Assembly (NCBI RefSeq): GCF_019649055.1
Contig: NW_026570348.1
Span: 1-64,000, forward strand
Direction: 5' to 3'
Source of the DNA: Paramacrobiotus metropolitanus
Taxonomy: Eukaryota; Tardigrada; Eutardigrada; Parachela; Macrobiotidae
Length of the DNA: 64,000 nucleotides
Shown: positions 20,373 to 29,307 of the stretch, in pieces
Numbering within the stretch: position 1 is the stretch's first letter
How the letters are laid out: every line of letters starts with the position of its first letter
Notes under the pieces: generated by a model
Seen by the model: only the letters and a program-made list of their open reading frames with translations
Databases searched by the model: none
Told to the model about the DNA's origin: nothing
Translations under genes and position numbers: made by a program

Positions 20373-21652
20373 CCAAGCTGTCGGGGGCGAAAAAGGTCAA
20401 GAAACCGGCTGAGAAGGGTCAGCCTGAGCAAATTAAAGCAGAAGAAAAGGTCACGAAGAGAAGAAAGAAACGAAAGGTCAAGAGATAAGGAAAAATCATG
20501 AGAACGGGAGATCAAGAAGGCGAACATCCGACTCAAGAAGCGCGGAAAGGGTCAAAGCGATAATTGCGAAGAAGTTCAACCGCACTCATGCAACGACCCT
20601 AAATGTGAAAGATGTCAGAAAGACGAAGAGAAAAGAAAGAAGATCAGAAGAAGAAAAAGGAAACCAGTTAAGGTCACGGCACGAGAAGGTAGCGCGGTGA
20701 AACTTTTGTCAGACAGCCGAAGTTACTGGGAGTTATGGAAAGAAAAGAGAAAACCCGAATCGGACTCTGAGCCAGAACAATTGGCTATCAACGCAAAGCA
20801 GGGTCGTCACAAGCCGAGACCGACGAAGAGAAAGACAAGGTCAATCACGCAAGGTGATGGAGGAAGCGATGACGATGCAGCCGATCTATGCGTCGACGAT
20901 GAAAGAACGCAAGGACAAGGCTGATAAAGAGAAGAAGAAAAGGGATACTTCTGTCGAATCGGCGAAATCGGAAGTCAGCGTCGCATCGTCGAAGTCGTCA
21001 ATAAAAGAGAAAGATAAAGAAAGAAAGGTCAGAGAGACACAAGAAAATCCCGACCAGCTTGGCAGATTATATGGATGCACAGAAGAAACCAAAGGTCACT
21101 GCCAGAACACTCTTATCGGACGAGTCGATGCAGCTGACATCGTGAACTGGAGACCTGTCGAAGGGGACAGCGAATTGGATTACACGGACGACGAATACGA
21201 TGACCGATTCTTCGTCTGCGAGTCGAACGAACAAACAACAATCGAAGAAATTGACGAAATCCTCATCGGAGCAACAGCAGATTGGGGAAAGGCGACGAGA
21301 TCAGTTACATCGAAATTCAGAAAGGACGTCAAGGCGTATTGCGAAGAGACGAATAAAAGACTGCCGCAGAGCAAGTACAACGCCGTCCTGGAATATGCAA
21401 GAGCACAGGAAAGTCCTCCAGAAACATCCGAAATATGGCTCCAAAGCGAAGCTGTACATCACCGGGAACAATAATGAGCGGAAGTTGGCTACAGCAAACG
21501 CAGATATCCGAGAACGGATTGAACGCGCCATTATCGGGATGTGCAGTCCGATGGGCACGACGAAACACCGCGCAGTTCATTAATGGAGTCTGGAGCAAAG
21601 AGAAGGAAATGCTTCAGTCATTGAAAGGTCACTCGGAAGAGCGCTAACACAG
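20373..21652 (+). pseudogene. Unknown Lys/Glu-rich accessory protein
   Basis: Frame 20854-21474 (206 aa) starts with a charged stretch (KERKDKADKEKKKRDTSVES, then SVASSKSSIKEKDKE), followed by a possibly folded part with VDAADIVNWRPVEGDSELDY and EEIDEILIGATADWGKATR. A related continuation lies in 21435-21647. Upstream, 20373-20853, is Lys/Arg-rich in broken frames. No family recognised. It carries GAAGGG hairpins at 20407-20424 and 21155-21170. Confidence 0.4.
20407..20424 (+). repeat. GAAGGG-loop hairpin
   Basis: Stem GGCTGA/TCAGCC, perfect 6 bp, loop GAAGGG. Other accessory-region copies have different stems: ACCGC/GCGGT (18281-18296), CTGTC/GACAG (21155-21170), TAGC/GCTA (22972-22985), CTTAGC/GCTAAG with loop GAATGG (22990-23007), CGTTGA/TTAACG with one G-U (23133-23150), CGCAG/CTGCG (25173-25188). 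Confidence 0.85.
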
Positions 21653-22840
21653 ATGGTGGCGGAAAAGAAGCTGCACACCACAAACCCGCACAAAGGTGTT
21701 ACCATCAGATACAGCTCATTGAACGCCGTCCCAGAAGAATTGAGACAATATAAGAAGGAAGAGATGAGCGAAGATATCACCATTATATTGGATCCGAGAC
21801 TCGATGCGGAATGCCCCATCTTGAGTCACATCAAATTGGACAGTGAAAAAGCGGCAAATTCATCGAAGAAAGAGAAAGAAGAGCAAATAGAGGAATCAAT
21901 GGTCGTTGAAGAAAATGTCGTTGAAGAAAAAGAGGCAGAAACGGTAGAGAAGGTGAACCGAACTGCATGCGCCGAAATCGGCTGAAGAGGCTATTGCGTT
22001 GGTGGGACCACCGAAACCGATGTCGGTACAGGGAAGCACTTGCCGCCGTACGAAGTCAAAGGGCAAGTGGATCCAGTTCAGCAGTGGATACCCAAAAGAT
22101 CCACCGATCGACAACAGCACTGACATCGTTAAAGGCAGCACACGAAAAAGCGACGCAAGGAAAAAACGACGTTAAAGGTCATGCTGCGGAAGAAACAGCT
22201 AAAGGTCATCAGACTTCAGCGCAAAGTGGAATTGAGGAGAAAGGTCATCCGAGCTCAAGTCAAGAGAAGATGGCCCAGCCTACTGGATCGCAACCACCGG
22301 TAGAAGCTACACAGCAAGTGCAGTCCCCATCGCAGAAAGAGGAGACGGACGACGAGCTAAACGAGAGTAACGTCCCGTGGATGACAATTTACGCTGCGAT
22401 CGGTGCAGCCCCGTCGAGAGAAATGGATAAGACGGATATTTCAAAAGCAGTCGGCGACGCCGGAGTCAGCAGGACACAAGTCAACAAGCTCATAAAAAGA
22501 GCGTATAAAGAAGGAAAGATCGGTGTACGATACACGAACACGAATCAACCGAACTACTACATTCTCCGGCGGAAGAACAACGAAAGCAGAGACCGAAACC
22601 AGGTCCCCAGGCTTGGAAGGACGCTTTGACTAAAGATGCCATGCAGAACATAGGCGGGACTAACGGGTTCACCGCAGAAGACCTCTCAATTACATGGCAG
22701 TTCAGTATGATTCCGGCCAAGAAAATATGAACGGGATCGATTCAAGATCCAGAACGCGTTGGACAGTTTGGTCAAAGACGGAACCATCAGAACATGGAAG
22801 AAGGATGGAGTCGACCAATACGACTGGATCGCGAAAGCGT
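21653..22840 (+). pseudogene. Accessory protein with two winged-helix-like units
   Basis: Frame 21653-21985 (110 aa, acidic end) passes by a shift into 21967-22629 (220 aa). After a low-complexity Gln/Ser/Glu stretch with three KGH peptides encoded by AAAGGTCA, residues about 135-205 form a helix-turn-helix pattern: MTIYAAIGAAP, TDISKAVGDAGVSRTQVNKL, IKRAYKEGKIGVRY, then NQPNYYIL as a wing. By two further one-base shifts a second unit follows (about 22600-22842): GFTAEDLSITWQF, then FKIQNALDSLVKDGTIRTWK and DQYDWIAK. The layout, helix-helix-IxNxL helix-GKI/GTI-wing with P-x-Y or Y-x-W at the end, is that of winged helices. A Z-alpha-like relation is conceivable from the N in the recognition helix and the closing aromatic, but a Tyr is missing. 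Nucleic-acid binding is inferred. Confidence 0.45.
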
Positions 22841-22915
22841 AAAACGGAAGAACATGTGTGGGAGGAAGGTCCACCACACAAAAAGAAGAATCAGAATCAG
22901 AAAAGAGAAGAATGA

Positions 22916-22956
22916 GCAGACCGTAGTTCTCAAATTACTTTCGAACCACACTCTGC
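22916..22956 (+). repeat. GCAGA...TCTGC hairpin, copy 7
   Basis: Contains CGTAGTTCT and TTTCGAACCACACTCTGC; the stem end is slightly eroded. It is followed directly by two GAAGGG-type hairpins at 22972-22985 and 22990-23007. Confidence 0.75.
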
Positions 22957-23274
22957 AAAAAAGAGTTGAATTAGCGAAGGGGCTATTTACTTAGCGAATG
23001 GGCTAAGATGAGAAAGGTCACCATACAGTTGAGAATGGTTCAGTCAAAGAAGGATGACAAAGGTCATCATGAAACAACGAGAAAGTCTCAGCTCAGCACT
23101 GCATAGCCTAGTTACTATAGGCAAAAAATAGGCGTTGAGAAGGGTTAACGTAAAGGTCATAGCATTATAATGTTTGAGATTGCAGGCTGAGACATCAGAA
23201 TGGCTGAACGGAGCCAACCCAACCAGAACGTGGCGAAAAGGGACAAAGACCAGCGGTAAAAGAAGGTCACGGGG

Positions 23275-24165
23275 GATCCTTTGACGAATTACAACGAGGA
23301 CTGCCCGGATTGTAAACGAAATAACATCCTGTCGAACGAACGTTTCCCATGCTGGACTTGCGTCGTGGCAGTACCGAACCAAGCAGTAGTGGTACCAGAA
23401 GAGGCGAGAAGGGTAACCTCGATGTGTTCCGGCATTTGGTTACGGGAGACACATGGATGAAACTGTCACCAGAAGACCGGATGATACTGGAAGATAAATA
23501 CAGAATGTGGGTCGGACGCAGACCGGGATGGGATATCACCCTTGAACCGCCGAGAACACCGGAAGCGGATGCGTTCAGGAAGAAGTTTGAAGAAGACACG
23601 ATGAGAATGGTACAGGAAAAGCGCGAGGCAGAGCGGCTAGAAGAAAGAGAAAGCTGCGGCAGAGAAGGGTCTAGCCGAAGCAGCTAAAGGTCACGCACCT
23701 GCCCCATTTGCGATATTGAAGAAACAAGATGAAGGAGAAGCAGCTGTAATCAGACAGTCGCTGATACAGCAGATTGACATCATCTTGCAAGATCCACTCG
23801 CGGTATCGAAAGAGGAATACAAAATCTTCCTGGACGAAAAGGTCAACCTAACAAAAGGAAACAGACCATCCCAGGTTATCAAAATCGCGATCGAAGAACG
23901 AATCGACAGGATGCGAAACTTTCGAAAAAGAGAGAAAGATGTGGTTGAGGCCCTTCGGAACTTCAAGAAAGAGGAGTTCAAACGCCCAAAATCGCCTCAA
24001 AGAGATGATCGCAACCGCGGCTATGAAAGGTCATCAGACCGCTCCCGAGAAAGGTCATGGGAAAGACATCATAACGACCGATACAGTGGATATGCGAGAG
24101 ATACGCGTACGTCGGAGCAAAGAAGGGATGAAGAACGTATCCGACGTGAAAAGAACAAAGAGTAG
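23275..24165 (+). pseudogene. Zinc-ribbon protein and helical Arg-rich protein, broken
   Basis: At 23302-23361 a frame encodes C-P-D-C, twelve residues, C-W-T-C, a zinc-ribbon pattern. A frame change just after it leads into 23349-23687 (112 aa; WMKLSPEDRMILEDKYRMW, then EADAFRKKFEEDTMRMVQEK). Next, 23716-24165 (149 aa) is helical (VIRQSLIQQIDIILQDPLAV, IAIEERIDRMRNFRKRE) with an Arg/Ser/Asp-rich tail (SSDRSRERSWERHH) like RNA-binding RS tails. Family unknown. The zinc ribbon plus basic tail suggests nucleic-acid binding. Confidence 0.45.
23652..23685 (+). repeat. Extended GAAGGG-loop hairpin
   Basis: AGCTG+CGGC+AGA pairs with TCT+GCCG+CAGCT, with a bulged A and a 3-nt bulge on the 3' side, around GAAGGG. 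Twelve base pairs in 34 nt. Confidence 0.8.
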
Positions 24166-24489
24166 CGACGCTGAAAAGAAGCGCAGAAAAGCGCCGCCAA
24201 GAAGAATACAGGAAAACGCAGAAACGCGGAGGAATACAGAAAATCAACGAAACCTGTAATAGGCAGCAGGAGAAGGAACGGGCTGCTAAGGAAACGCAGA
24301 ATCGCGATTCACAGAATCGAGAAGGAAGAAGTGAGGCTCGAGTAAATCAACATCCTCAAAGGGGCCATATGATCAAGAGTGGGTCCAGGATAACTTGAAT
24401 ATGGATGATTATGAGTTTGGAGATATATCTTACAACAGTAAAGGTCATCCAGCTCAGAAAGCCACCGCACGCCTAAGAGCCCGCGCAGA

Positions 24490-25844
24490 ATGCAATCAGT
24501 AGTTCATTCTGTTTGTTCAACGTTCAAGTCAGCCGAGAAACAACCGGCACAGCAGATGGATGAGGTCATGGAATGTAGTCCAGCATCCTCAAATGTCATT
24601 GAAGTCCATGGAGACGAGGACATGCGACCGTCGAGACGAAACATCATCTTCGATCTGGAGCGACAACTTACAAGCGCAGAGACGGCGAGTAATGCACCGC
24701 CAGAATCGGAATCAGAGAAGGGCGACCAGAAAGGTCAATCAAAGGTCACGGCTCCGAGGAGACAATCCCTACAAACCATTGAGCTGGTATATGAAATGAA
24801 CGACATCATGGAACAGACGAACGAGATTTGCCGTTCAGTGGGCATTGCTCCGGATAATAAAGAAGAATTCGATAAGGTGTACTGGCTTCTCATGAACTTG
24901 CGCCAGGTCATCAACGATTCGGGATATGCGAAGGAGTACGAGTATGGGCAATGGGAAGATCTGATCATAACGCAAGAGTCAGCGAATCTTCATTACTTCC
25001 CGACGAGAGAATGCGGCCTTGTCAGTTTGATCGACCTGAGTCTCTTGGAAACACCGTTGGACACACCGGATCCAACAGGAATGACACAGTTCCAGTATAA
25101 AGACATCAAGGAAAGACGTCTGCACGTGGCACAATTTGTGTTACGCCATGTAAATCCGGCGCTGAGACTCCTCGCAGGAAGGGCTGCGTTGGGATTAGTG
25201 GTGAAACCAGATTCGCCACCTGATCACCGTGCCACGATTCAAAAGATTTTGCAGCAAGGCTTGGCCATTACGAAACGCACCACCAGTTGAGAAAGAGCGC
25301 TCAAAGAGGCACGGAGATACCGCCGGCACTGACCGCGCAGGTCATAAAGTTGGGAACGCCAGTTGCGAACTTTAATTCTTCGGAAACGGCCAAGAAGCAG
25401 CTAAAAGACGTCCAAAAGGCGATGAAATTCGATGATAGCCTGCGACGTCAAGCACAAATGCATGCCCACCGATGTGCGGAACGGATCAGAGTCACGATGG
25501 GAACACGGTTCATCCAGCCATCCGACTTCGTCTACGAATTCATTCAAGAGATCAGCGTTAACAAAAGCAGCTATCGACCGGAACTTGCGCGACAGCCGCA
25601 GGACAATGAAATGAGTCGACGTGGACGAAGAAACCAGCAGCTGCACTTGGATTATGTCGAATTGTGCAAAAGGTCACGAGACAATCCATACGATGAAGGA
25701 TTGAAAGCGCGCATGGTCGACGCGAGAGATCACCTGATCCGTATCCAACGCAGACGTGACCGAAATCGTCACAGTGCTACTAGCAGCCGGAGCGAAGGAG
25801 ACGAGCTGCAAGAGAGGAAAGGAACCTCGAGATCGAACGTCTGA
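24490..25844 (+). pseudogene. Unknown accessory protein in two frames, about 450 aa
   Basis: Frame 24490-25290 (266 aa) reads from an ATG. It has a disordered N-terminal 90 residues, then a helical domain (IELVYEMNDIMEQTNEICRS, FDKVYWLLMNLRQVINDSGY, RRLHVAQFVLRHVNPALRLL). The stop at 25288 overlaps a continuing frame 25287-25844 (LKDVQKAMKFDDSLRRQAQM, RIRVTMGTRFIQPSDFVYEF) ending Arg/Ser-rich, so the two are best read as one protein with a single-base shift. It is the longest, best-preserved accessory gene and last before the 3' region. No homologue recognised. It carries the GAAGGG hairpin at 25173-25188. Confidence 0.5.
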
Positions 25845-27115
25845 TCGTAATGAAAAGAAAGACGTTTCGATCGGAACCGCGACAATGGTTCAAATGATCA
25901 GTGATGACCTTTAGGGCATCGCTGATGTGCTAGTTACGGCCATCAGTCGGCAGCACGAGAATGGTGATAAAGGTACAGTATCAGGGCGAAGGAGACATAA
26001 CTTGTTGAACTGTCATATCGTTTGTGTTTCTATTGGTTTCAGAGTTTTGTTGCAGAGGATCAAGGCGATCCGAAATATGGGGAGTTACGGAGGTCATCCG
26101 GCCCTCGAAGCAGGAAGAGTAACGGCGCTAACCGGCCTTCCTCATTACATTTAAAACGTCACCTTTAGAGTGTAGTTGCGGCCTACTGAGTCGGCACACT
26201 CTCGCGGAATGACAGAAGCCACAAGGGTGAAAAAGAGAAAGAGTTCAAGAAAATAGGAGTAAAACTTTCAGATGTTGAGGTTACGGCGATAACCGGCCTC
26301 AGAAGAAAGAGGAGTTACGGCGTTAACCGGCCCTCGAACCTGGTAAGGAAAGAAGAAAAGTGCGCGTCAATTTGCACTATAAGGAAAAGAAAAGGATGTG
26401 CGACCGAAGAAAATGGTTGAAAAGAATGATGACCTTTGCAAGGGAGGCAAGCAGAATTGCTTGAAAGCCAAAAATCGGCTAAGTTCCTCCATGACCTTTA
26501 ATACGGAACTCATTATGGAAAAATGGATGACCTTTTGGGATCGTCACGGCCCAAACGAGTCGCACATCAGAAGAGAAAAGGATGACCTTTGAGAACTTCA
26601 CTGCTCAACGAGTCATCAATCAAAGTTCAAGAGAATGACCTTACCAGGGAGGAAGCATCAAGCTTGTCTTTCAAGACGTCCCTCCATGTCTACGAGGAAG
26701 AATCTCATTTTGCAGAAGTCGTACTTGATACGCGAATTATCCAAAGATGAAGCAGCAGTATTCGGAAGTCGTACTTGATACGCACCAATTCCTAAGAAGC
26801 GGATCTCTCATTGTGATGATAAAGATTGCTCAAAAGAGCGGAATGAACCAAAGCGGATTACGGTTGACAGGACCCAGTGACCTTTTAGGAGTCGGAGGAT
26901 CCTAGTCGTTTTGATAATGAATTCTGTTGATATTTTTTTTACTGTTTTTACTTTTGTTCCGAGATCTCTTTATTCACACATGTAATTGGAATTTGTGATG
27001 TTAAAGGGAGATTAAATCTCGATGTTTTATTAATCGCACAGACGAGCCGTCAAGGATCCCAAGGAATTGGACGTGGATTCTGCTTCGACGGAGCTCAGCC
27101 TCCCTCCCAGAGGCA
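25845..27115 (+). other. 3' non-coding region of the LTR element
   Basis: Short frames only. It holds four GTTACGG hairpins (26081-26335), a 19-bp direct repeat (GAAGTCGTACTTGATACGC at 26715-26733 and 26765-26783), TGACCTTT copies near 25905, 26430, 26491, 26528, 26580 and 26878, and a T-rich stretch near 26930-26960. No clear polypurine tract adjoins the 3' LTR; the bases before 27116 are CCTCCCTCCCAGAGGCA. Confidence 0.6.
26081..26335 (+). repeat. Four GTTACGGCGNTAACCGG hairpins with differing stems
   Basis: The core is flanked by AGGAAG/CTTCCT (26112-26142), TGAGG/CCTCA (26276-26301), GAGG/CCTC (26309-26335) and, in a diverged form, GGG/CCC (26080-26104). The core itself can pair GTTA/TAAC in the last two. 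Confidence 0.75.
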
Positions 27116-27448
27116 TGTGAGCGCAGGCGTACATGCGTACACCCTCGCTTGGCAGTCTGTTGCGTGTTCATAGCGCGCCCGCCTTACGCGTGGCGAAAGC
27201 ATGGTGTTCTGCGCGCACCCGCATCATGTGGCGGCTACGTGCGCATTTCTCACGCTTGCTGCAGTCAGCAATGCGAAGTTGTCCATGAGGAAATTCTATC
27301 GAATTTAGTCTGTTTTATAAATTCCTAGCAATCACGCCGTTTCTCGCTTTCCGTAGCGTAGGCGCATTTATAGCATTGCTAGGCTTTTTGGTAGGCAGAA
27401 TTCCGTCAATTCTGTTCCTACGCGTGAACCTTCATTGGGTCCACGCTT
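27116..27448 (+). repeat. 3' LTR
   Basis: Starts TGTGAGCGCAGGCGTACATG like 3009 and follows it to ...GGTCCACGCT. Substitutions and small indels are spread along it. It has TTTATAAATTC where the 5' copy has TTCATAAATTC. The right end is set by loss of similarity and may be off by a few bases. Confidence 0.85.
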
Positions 27449-27604
27449 TCTGTAGTAATGTTTATAGTTGCCGGACACGCTAGCAACAGGGACAATGCCC
27501 TTACAATTTGATTACGAAAATCAGTTTTGCCCAAGCCTAAATGCGCATAAGCTGCATAAAAAACTATTGTCCCATATCGATAACAAAGAAATCCGGATAC
27601 TTAC

Positions 27605-27894
27605 AGAATGCCGAGATCGACAACGGCGGTTCCCAACATATAACACCGTGCAGACGCTTTCCACTTGCGCAGACCGCGCATTAGAATAACCAGACTGAGT
27701 ATGTTGGCGATGGTGCAAACCAGCAAAAGAGATAAATATGCGAAAATGTAGAATAGGTACACCTGTTCTATTTGTTGTTTGTTGTACTGACAGAGGATCC
27801 CACTTCCGACATCGTCTCTTGACGTCCAGTTTACACTGCATGGCGCAGTAAGTGAAGTATTGTCTGTGTCGTTTCCCAGTGCAGTATTGCCCAT
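27605..27894 (-). pseudogene. Exon-1-only relic of the local GPCR family
   Basis: Minus-strand ATG at 27894 (MGNTALGNDTDN...) through TM1 (FYIFAYLSLLLVCTIANIL) and ICL1 (LRKWKASARCYML) to VDLGIL, with an intact donor CT|GTAAGT at 27603-27605. Length is 290 bp, identical to exon 1 of the copies at 34945 and 42539. Exons 2-4 would lie at lower coordinates, but only about 155 bp remain before the 3' LTR, so the gene is truncated. It is inverted relative to the five intact copies, as is its upstream flank (28193-28260 resembles 42185-42245 reversed). Confidence 0.85.
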
Positions 27895-29307
27895 CTTCCA
27901 GTTAGCTACTTTTTGGTATGGGAACCTGTTACTGGGAATAATCAACACTTAATCCAAAAAACTCCACAGGTGCGCAAATGAATATGACCTAATGAAGCAC
28001 AAGGAAATCGAATAAAAATATTAATAGATAAGACAGCGAGACGGATCGGTTAACGTGCAAATTTCAGATTTGAGAGGAGATGATATGTCTTCTTGTTAAT
28101 CAGTCTAAGTACTAACAAATTGTTTACAACCAGGAAAAATTATGAGAAAGACAAGAATGACTATTCAAAACCCTGATTGTCACTTCGCAAACTGGTGGAG
28201 CAAAATTATCCTTCCGGCAAAACTTCTTCCGAACTGGTTTATAATTATCATTAGAAACATTTTTTTATTTCTGTTGATACTGCCCATATAAGCAGTTTCG
28301 AACAGAATCTTGGTACTCGTAGATATGAGGCTTAACCCTAACGTACGTAAGTAGCGTTTGGCGGATTCCATAATAATATGGACAGCAGTAACGAAGTGAT
28401 TTACTGTAGTAGATTTACTTTTATAAAAACGCGCTCTGCTGAGCGCTTTAGGATAAAGCCTCAGCACTCCAGCACTACAGCAAGAGTACGCTTCTGTTGG
28501 TCGGTTCAATGTCACGTGGTAAATTTTTTCAGTGTGTCCTTTTAATGGCACACAACGGGCCAGTTAGTGGTGAAGCAGGCACTCAGAATACGGTCAATCT
28601 TTATTAGCTCACAATCAGGTAAACTCCTGAACAATGACAGACTGAACATATACAGATACATTATTAAAGCGGATGAATGTTGAAATTTTCTTCTTAATCT
28701 GAGTTTGGCTTATTACGGTTTACAGTATACCTGTTTATTCGAAGCGGAATGAAGTGTGGTTAAAGTTAAATTCGTCGACAAGATTGTGAAGATAACAAAA
28801 AAAGGAGGAACCAGCGTATTACGTATACAACACCGTTTAGGCACTCACTGGGGAGAGGCTTATACGAAAAGGTGTAAATTCGAGGATATTTCACGATAAC
28901 TGGTGCATTTTTGCAAAAAGTTTTGTTTTTTTCTTTCTCTGTAAGATGGCTTGAGGCCGTTTGCGGCAGTGTCGGCATATTTGCCCACAGGAAGTGAAGT
29001 TTCGAGCTCACCATTCGCCGCTCCGTGTAGGAATAATCCGTAGCATTTGACACCCGTTTGTTCACTTTGTTGATTATAAAATTAAACTGTTCTACGTCTG
29101 GTTATCAGATTGAAACTCCTAGATAAATGATAACCAGCAAGAGATAAGAAAGCTTACATTGGTTACTAATTACTGAGTATGCACTTATCGGCTTTTTACG
29201 TGTAGCTTAATTACCGCACTGTTTGTAGCTTTTAGCATTTGTTTTGCCGCAGTTAATGTAAACTTATGCGGCTTTAAATAAAAAAGTGAGTCCGCTGTCT
29301 GTTAATC
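27895..29307. other. Intergenic, diverged GPCR-gene flank
   Basis: No gene. The stretch around 28190-28300 is the reverse complement of blocks found upstream of the GPCR genes (37390-37450, 42185-42245, 46020-46080), so it is the inverted 5' flank of the exon-1 relic. A TTTAAATA box lies at 29273-29280 upstream of the UGT gene. Confidence 0.55.

Larger units (their letters stand above)
3009..27448 (+). mobile_element. Giant Ty3/gypsy-type LTR retrotransposon, degenerate
   Basis: Direct LTRs bound an internal region with gag-like, protease, RT, RNase H and integrase segments in Ty3/gypsy order (integrase after RNase H). The total is about 24.4 kb, three to five times the usual length. The excess is leader (about 1.8 kb), a hairpin-rich spacer (8.5-10.5 kb), a pre-RT insert (11-13.7 kb) and about 9 kb of accessory frames after integrase. 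LTRs are diverged (roughly 85-90% by eye), many frames are shifted, and one N occurs near 11775, so the copy is old, inactive or partly mis-assembled. No matching target duplication is visible: left flank ...AAATTCC, right flank CTGTAG.... The AAAGGTCA octamer and several constant-loop hairpin families are spread through it and are nearly absent outside. Giant LTR elements are known in planarians (Burro), but I cannot say this is related. Confidence 0.9.

Noticed and set aside
11334-22956. tRNA genes, because the minus strand of the 40-nt repeats contains GGTTCGAA
   Set aside because: No A box, no acceptor stem and no cloverleaf can be drawn; only the T-loop-like word is shared.
18552-25844. 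Envelope gene in the accessory region
   Set aside because: No signal peptide, membrane anchor or Cys-rich ectodomain is seen in any frame; proteins are charged and helical.
4390-26900. AAAGGTCA as part of one of the constant-loop hairpins
   Set aside because: Only a minority of copies lie in a stem (TGACC-GAAA-GGTCA at 8743, GACC-GAAA-GGTC near 9290 and 12389, the inverted pair at 4984). Most have no complementary flank, so the octamer is a separate signal.
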